Assembly: GCA_937132145.1 (NCBI GenBank)
Contig: CAKZNY010000195.1
Span: 1 to 16,213, forward strand
From: an uncultured Paracoccaceae bacterium
GTDB taxonomy: Bacteria > Pseudomonadota > Alphaproteobacteria > Rhodobacterales > Rhodobacteraceae
Direction: 5' to 3'
Length of the DNA: 16,213 nt
The notes beneath the pieces were generated by a model. That model was not told where the DNA came from and searched no databases. It saw nothing but the letters and a program-made list of their open reading frames with translations. Numbering within the stretch: position 1 is the first letter of the stretch; the number at the start of each line of letters is the position of its first letter. A program made the translations under genes and the position numbers. Below, piece by piece: positions 14,447-16,213 of the stretch.

Positions 14447-15831
14447 ATGTTTTTCAAAACCTTATCAGGTCGGTTCCTACTGCTCAGCTTCCTGTTCGTG
14501 ATGATCGCAGAAGTATTGCTGTTTATACCCTCGGTTTCCAACTTTCGGTTGGGATATTTGCAGGATCGCCTAGAGCTGGCGCAACTCGCCACGCTGGCGT
14601 TGCTGGCGACGCCGGACGATATGGTGGCCCCTGAACTGGCCGACGAGCTGTTGAAAAACGCCGAGGTTCTGAATATCGTTCTGCGTCGAGATGCCGTTCG
14701 CGAACTGGTTCTGGCTATGCCGTTATCCAAACCGATCAGCAATACGTTTGATCTGCGCAATCCGGGCTTTTTTGGACCGATCAAAGATGCCTTGGTTTGT
14801 GCATTCGGGAAGCCCGGAAATGTGATCCGGGTCATTGGGCAGCCAGTGAAAGATGCCGGTATCCAGATCGAGATCGTGATGAACGAGGCCCCCGTCAAAG
14901 CGGCGATGCTTGCGTACAGTCGCAACGTGTTTTTCTTGTCGCTGGTGATATCACTGGTGACGGGGTTCTTGCTGTTCTTGTCGCTTCAGGTGCTATTACG
15001 CGGCCGATCCTCAAAGTGATTTCCTCGATGACGCGGTTTCGGAATAATCCCGAGGACGCGAACAATGTTATCAAACCGACCGCCACGATTACCGAATTGC
15101 GCGAGGCCGAGACGGCGCTGCACGACATGCAGTTGCAACTGATCGCATCGCTGCGTCAGAAAGAGCGATTAGCAGCCCTTGGTGGCGCGGTGTCCAGAGT
15201 CAGCCATGATTTACGCAATATCCTGACGACGACGCAGATTCTGGCAGACAGGTTGGAGATGAGCGATGATCCCAAGGTGCAGAAGATGGCACCAAAACTG
15301 CTGAACTCGCTTTCACGGGGCATTAACCTTTGCGAGCGGACGTTAACCTTTGGCAAAGCGGACGAGCCTGAACCCGAGATCCGCTCGATCGCTCTGAAGG
15401 CGATTGTTGACGATGTGATCGAAAACGATGCGCTGCGGGAAACCGAAAATGTGCAACTGATCTCGACGGTGGCGCATGATGTGAAAATTTCTGCGGACGC
15501 AGAGCAGATGTTCAGGGTGCTGACCAACCTGATCCGCAACGCGCGCCAAGCGATTGAGGGCACGGGGAAACTGGGGATTGTCAGTATTTCGGCGGACCTG
15601 CGCGATGGCGGCGTCGAGATTATTATACGTGATACCGGCCCCGGTTTGCCGAAAAAAGCCCAAGAGTTTCTGTTCAAGCCGTTTCAAGGCGGGGCGCGGC
15701 AGGGCGGCACCGGTTTGGGGTTGGCGATTGCGGCAGAACTGGTGCGCGGGCATGGTGGAACGCTCGAATTGATCGAGACATCGGAGGCAGGCACATCGTT
15801 TCGGATATTCCTGCCGGACAGCGAAAAATAA
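14447..15831 (+). pseudogene. Sensor histidine kinase, broken by an apparent one-base frameshift
   Basis: Two overlapping frames together encode one membrane sensor kinase. The first frame (14447-15019, 190 codons) has a membrane span at 10-30, a periplasmic sensor region (about 31-160) and a second span at 162-184, then ends in RGRSSK and a stop. The second frame continues from near 14990 as TRPILKVISSM, a HAMP-like linker. The HisKA phospho-acceptor His codon is at 15205-15207 (SHDLRN). The N-box NLIRNARQAI follows from 15526, DTGPGLP from 15631 and GGTGLGLAI from 15703. The frame must drop back by one base between about 14975 and 15000, so one base appears to be missing. No slippery heptamer is seen there, so mutation or a sequence error is more likely than programmed shifting. 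No response regulator is adjacent. Confidence 0.8.
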
Positions 15832-15896
15832 TTGCTGAAATTTCGACATTTTGCCCCTTGCAAAGGCGGGCAGCCAACGCTAAACCGCCCCCCAAC

Positions 15897-15973
15897 GCAC
15901 CCGTAGCTCAGCTGGATAGAGTACCTGACTACGAATCAGGGGGTCACACGTTCGAATCGTGTCGGGTGCACCA
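15897..15973 (+). tRNA. tRNA-Arg (anticodon ACG)
   Basis: A complete 77-nt tRNA including the encoded CCA. The acceptor stem pairs GCACCCG (15897-15903) with CGGGTGC (15963-15969), discriminator A15970. The anticodon stem CCTGA/TCAGG encloses CTACGAA, giving anticodon ACG (read as inosine after deamination, decoding CGN). The T arm ACACG-TTCGAAT-CGTGT is perfect. It follows the kinase by 65 nt. The 3' half of such genes is a frequent integrase target, and an integrase gene follows directly. Confidence 0.97.
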
Positions 15974-16038
15974 CAACAACCTTTAAGCATGTATAAACAC
16001 TCAATATTTCGCATTATCACGCCGGAGTGTTGACCATC

Positions 16039-16213
16039 GTGCAGACCAAACAATCAAAGATTGTCCCGCTTACGTTCATTCGAAAACGAATCCACCATTT
16101 CAGCAAGCGTGTGCCTGCTGATCTCGTTCATCATTATCGATATCCACGTATTGTTCAGTCGCTAAGAACGCGATCTGCATCGGTTGCCAGAACACGGTCG
16201 TTGATAGAAGCCG
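16039..16213 (+). CDS. Tyrosine-recombinase-type integrase, N-terminal fragment (3' end outside window)
   Basis: An open frame runs to the window end and encodes about 58 residues. It contains FIRKRIHHFSKRVPADLVHH, then YRYPRIVQSLRTRSASVARTR. This matches the N-terminal arm (DUF6538-like: RRVPADL, IV.SLRT...A) found ahead of the catalytic domain in alphaproteobacterial phage-type integrases. The first in-frame stop upstream is at 15994 and there is no ATG. Possible starts are GTG 16039, TTG 16030 and GTG 16027. GGAG at 16024-16027 fits GTG 16039 with a long spacer, or TTG 16030 with a short one. The position 65 bases after tRNA-Arg supports the call. The catalytic residues lie beyond the window. 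Confidence 0.72.
   Translation, partial: MQTKQSKIVPLTFIRKRIHHFSKRVPADLVHHYRYPRIVQSLRTRSASVARTRSLIEA

Noticed and set aside
14920..14936. Run of five T (GTGTTTTTCTT) as a programmed frameshift site for the kinase
   Set aside because: Slipping here would destroy the second membrane span, and the required X XXY YYZ pattern is not met.
15832..15896. Promoter boxes for tRNA-Arg
   Set aside because: No convincing pair of -35 and -10 elements with correct spacing is visible in the 65-base gap.

Overview
The window looks like chromosomal DNA of an alphaproteobacterium, most likely of the Rhodobacterales/Roseobacter group. The reasons are moderately high GC, a LolD with the [10 protein letters not shown]-loop, the run rpmH-rnpA-yidD-(ttcA)-yidC-MOSC-engB-argB, and a hexameric glutamate dehydrogenase of the mitochondrial-like type. 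Genus cannot be fixed from the sequence alone.

Layout. On the + strand, 1-1326 holds the 3' part of a LolC/LolE permease and lolD, overlapping by 8 bases (lipoprotein export). Glutamate dehydrogenase (1445-2869) and a pirin-family dioxygenase-like protein (2958-3863) follow. From 11959 down to 3860 everything is on the - strand, in the order rpmH, rnpA, yidD, ttcA, yidC, a MOSC-domain protein, engB, argB, a fatty-acid hydroxylase/sterol-desaturase-like membrane protein, an 8-cysteine ferredoxin-like protein and a SixA-like phosphohistidine phosphatase. Four of these junctions are ATGA stop/start overlaps (rnpA/yidD, yidC/MOSC, MOSC/engB, desaturase/ferredoxin), which suggests translational coupling in at least two operons. 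Ribosome (L34), RNase P, membrane insertion (YidD, YidC), tRNA thiolation (TtcA) and ribosome assembly (EngB) form a housekeeping block. Arginine synthesis and a lipid/redox mini-operon are attached downstream.

Divergent from rpmH on the + strand are a TVP38/DedA-like membrane protein and a FAD disulfide-oxidoreductase-like enzyme, 10 nt apart. After them comes a sensor histidine kinase whose reading frame is broken by an apparent one-base shift. The window closes with a complete tRNA-Arg(ACG) and, just downstream, the start of a tyrosine-recombinase-type integrase that runs off the end. The last ~200 bases are therefore probably the edge of an element integrated at the tRNA gene.

The most unusual DNA structure is a 152-base element between yidD and ttcA. 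It has perfect 32-bp inverted ends and three internal hairpins. A second inverted repeat of similar terminal sequence covers the first codons of rnpA. No stretch longer than 300 bases lacks a gene; the longest, 11960-12225, is the divergent rpmH/TVP38 promoter region. I see no CRISPR array, rRNA, insertion sequence or clearly new defence system.
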